A stretch of 34,349 nt of DNA from positions 1 to 34,349 of the forward strand of contig JAGCLA010000044.1 in NCBI GenBank assembly GCA_017647225.1. The letters run 5' to 3'. This DNA comes from Bacteroidaceae bacterium (GTDB lineage: Bacteria; Bacteroidota; Bacteroidia; Bacteroidales; Bacteroidaceae). Below are positions 34,145 through 34,349 of this stretch, piece after piece (the first letter of the stretch is position 1; each line of letters opens with the position of its first letter). The notes under the pieces were generated by a model. The model was given only the letters and a program-made list of their open reading frames with translations. It was not told the origin of the DNA and did not search any database. Both the position numbers and the translations under genes were made by a program.

Positions 34145-34152
34145 CAAAATTA
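34145..34152 (-). promoter_or_regulatory. -7 element of the phosphopantetheinyl transferase promoter
   Basis: On the minus strand TAATTTTG (34152-34145) matches TAnnTTTG, only 7 bases upstream of the ATG at 34137. Transcription would start 2-4 bases before the start codon. No strong -33 element. Confidence 0.5.
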
Positions 34153-34199
34153 TAATTTCTTTCATAAACCTCGTTGTTTTTCTTTTTTTTTGTAATCAG

Positions 34200-34230
34200 T
34201 TGCTTTAATAAGTGAAAAAAACTATATTTG
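34200..34230 (+). promoter_or_regulatory. Strong Bacteroidota-type promoter facing the right edge
   Basis: TTG (34200-34202), a 20-base spacer and TATATTTG (34223-34230) give the best full promoter in the window. Transcription would start near 34236 and proceed to the right, away from the transferase gene. Confidence 0.6.
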
Positions 34231-34256
34231 CGTATAAAGTTGCAAAGATATTTTTT

Positions 34257-34349
34257 ATGTGTGTTAATTCATTAAATATCGGAATCATGTGTGTAAAAGA
34301 TTGCCAAGAATTTGGTGGTCTTGGAAATTTGTATAAACACACACACACA
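34257..34349 (+). CDS. Possible 5' end of an unidentified gene (runs off the right edge)
   Basis: An open frame begins with ATG at 34257, about 20 bases after the predicted transcription start, and stays open for 31 codons to the edge (MCVNSLNIGIMCVKDCQEFG and on). I do not recognise it. The final codons come from the CA repeat. It may equally be an untranslated leader, with the true start outside the window. Confidence 0.25.
   Translation, partial: MCVNSLNIGIMCVKDCQEFGGLGNLYKHTHT
34338..34349. repeat. CA dinucleotide repeat at the window edge
   Basis: Six CA units run to the last base, so the true length is unknown. A dinucleotide tract close behind a promoter could be a slippage site. Confidence 0.5.

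Overview
The window is chromosomal DNA from a member of the Bacteroidota, most likely order Bacteroidales. The reasons are the gene content and order of a Bacteroidota-type division and cell wall (dcw) cluster without murF, a MurE with the meso-DAP motif DNPR, and recurrent promoters of the TAnnTTTG (-7) type in front of genes that lack clear Shine-Dalgarno sequences. I cannot name a genus from the sequence alone.

Region 1 (1-13600, minus strand) is one long dcw operon read right to left: mraZ, rsmH, an ftsL-like gene, ftsI (PBP with a C-terminal PASTA domain), murE, mraY, murD, ftsW, murG, murC, ftsQ and the 5' part of ftsA, which runs off the left edge. Genes overlap or are spaced by at most about 30 bases. 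The operon promoter carries a 10-bp-period GTGGGG repeat between its -33-like and -7 elements. This is the expected MraZ autoregulatory operator.

Region 2 (13800-21231) holds a secreted M28 metallopeptidase (plus), a convergent NhaA Na+/H+ antiporter (minus), an exported C1 peptidase of the PepC/bleomycin-hydrolase family (minus) and the transcription-repair coupling factor Mfd (minus, probably co-transcribed with the peptidase).

Region 3 (21282-32753, plus strand) contains two runs of genes. The first is a hotdog thioesterase, a small membrane-anchored protein of unknown function, an acetyl-CoA hydrolase/succinyl-CoA:acetate CoA-transferase and a SpoU/TrmH RNA methyltransferase. The second has its own promoter and encodes an MsbA-like ABC exporter, a LOG-family nucleotide hydrolase, a PfkB sugar kinase, a small His-rich exported protein, a His-rich CusB-like adaptor lipoprotein and an HME-type RND pump. 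No outer-membrane channel gene is present.

Region 4 (32695-33545) is an 850-base gene-free stretch and the most unusual part. It is bounded by imperfect inverted arms of about 105 bases (32767-32870 and 33370-33485). Each arm contains a perfect 10-bp hairpin whose two copies differ by compensating base-pair changes. Several nested hairpins and an intrinsic-terminator-like structure lie inside. Beside it is a tandem array of ten 7-bp units (CGNNNNN) that runs into the stop codon of the next gene.

Region 5 (33541-34349) contains a 4'-phosphopantetheinyl transferase (minus) with a nearly leaderless promoter. A strong divergent promoter faces the right edge, where the window ends in a CA repeat.
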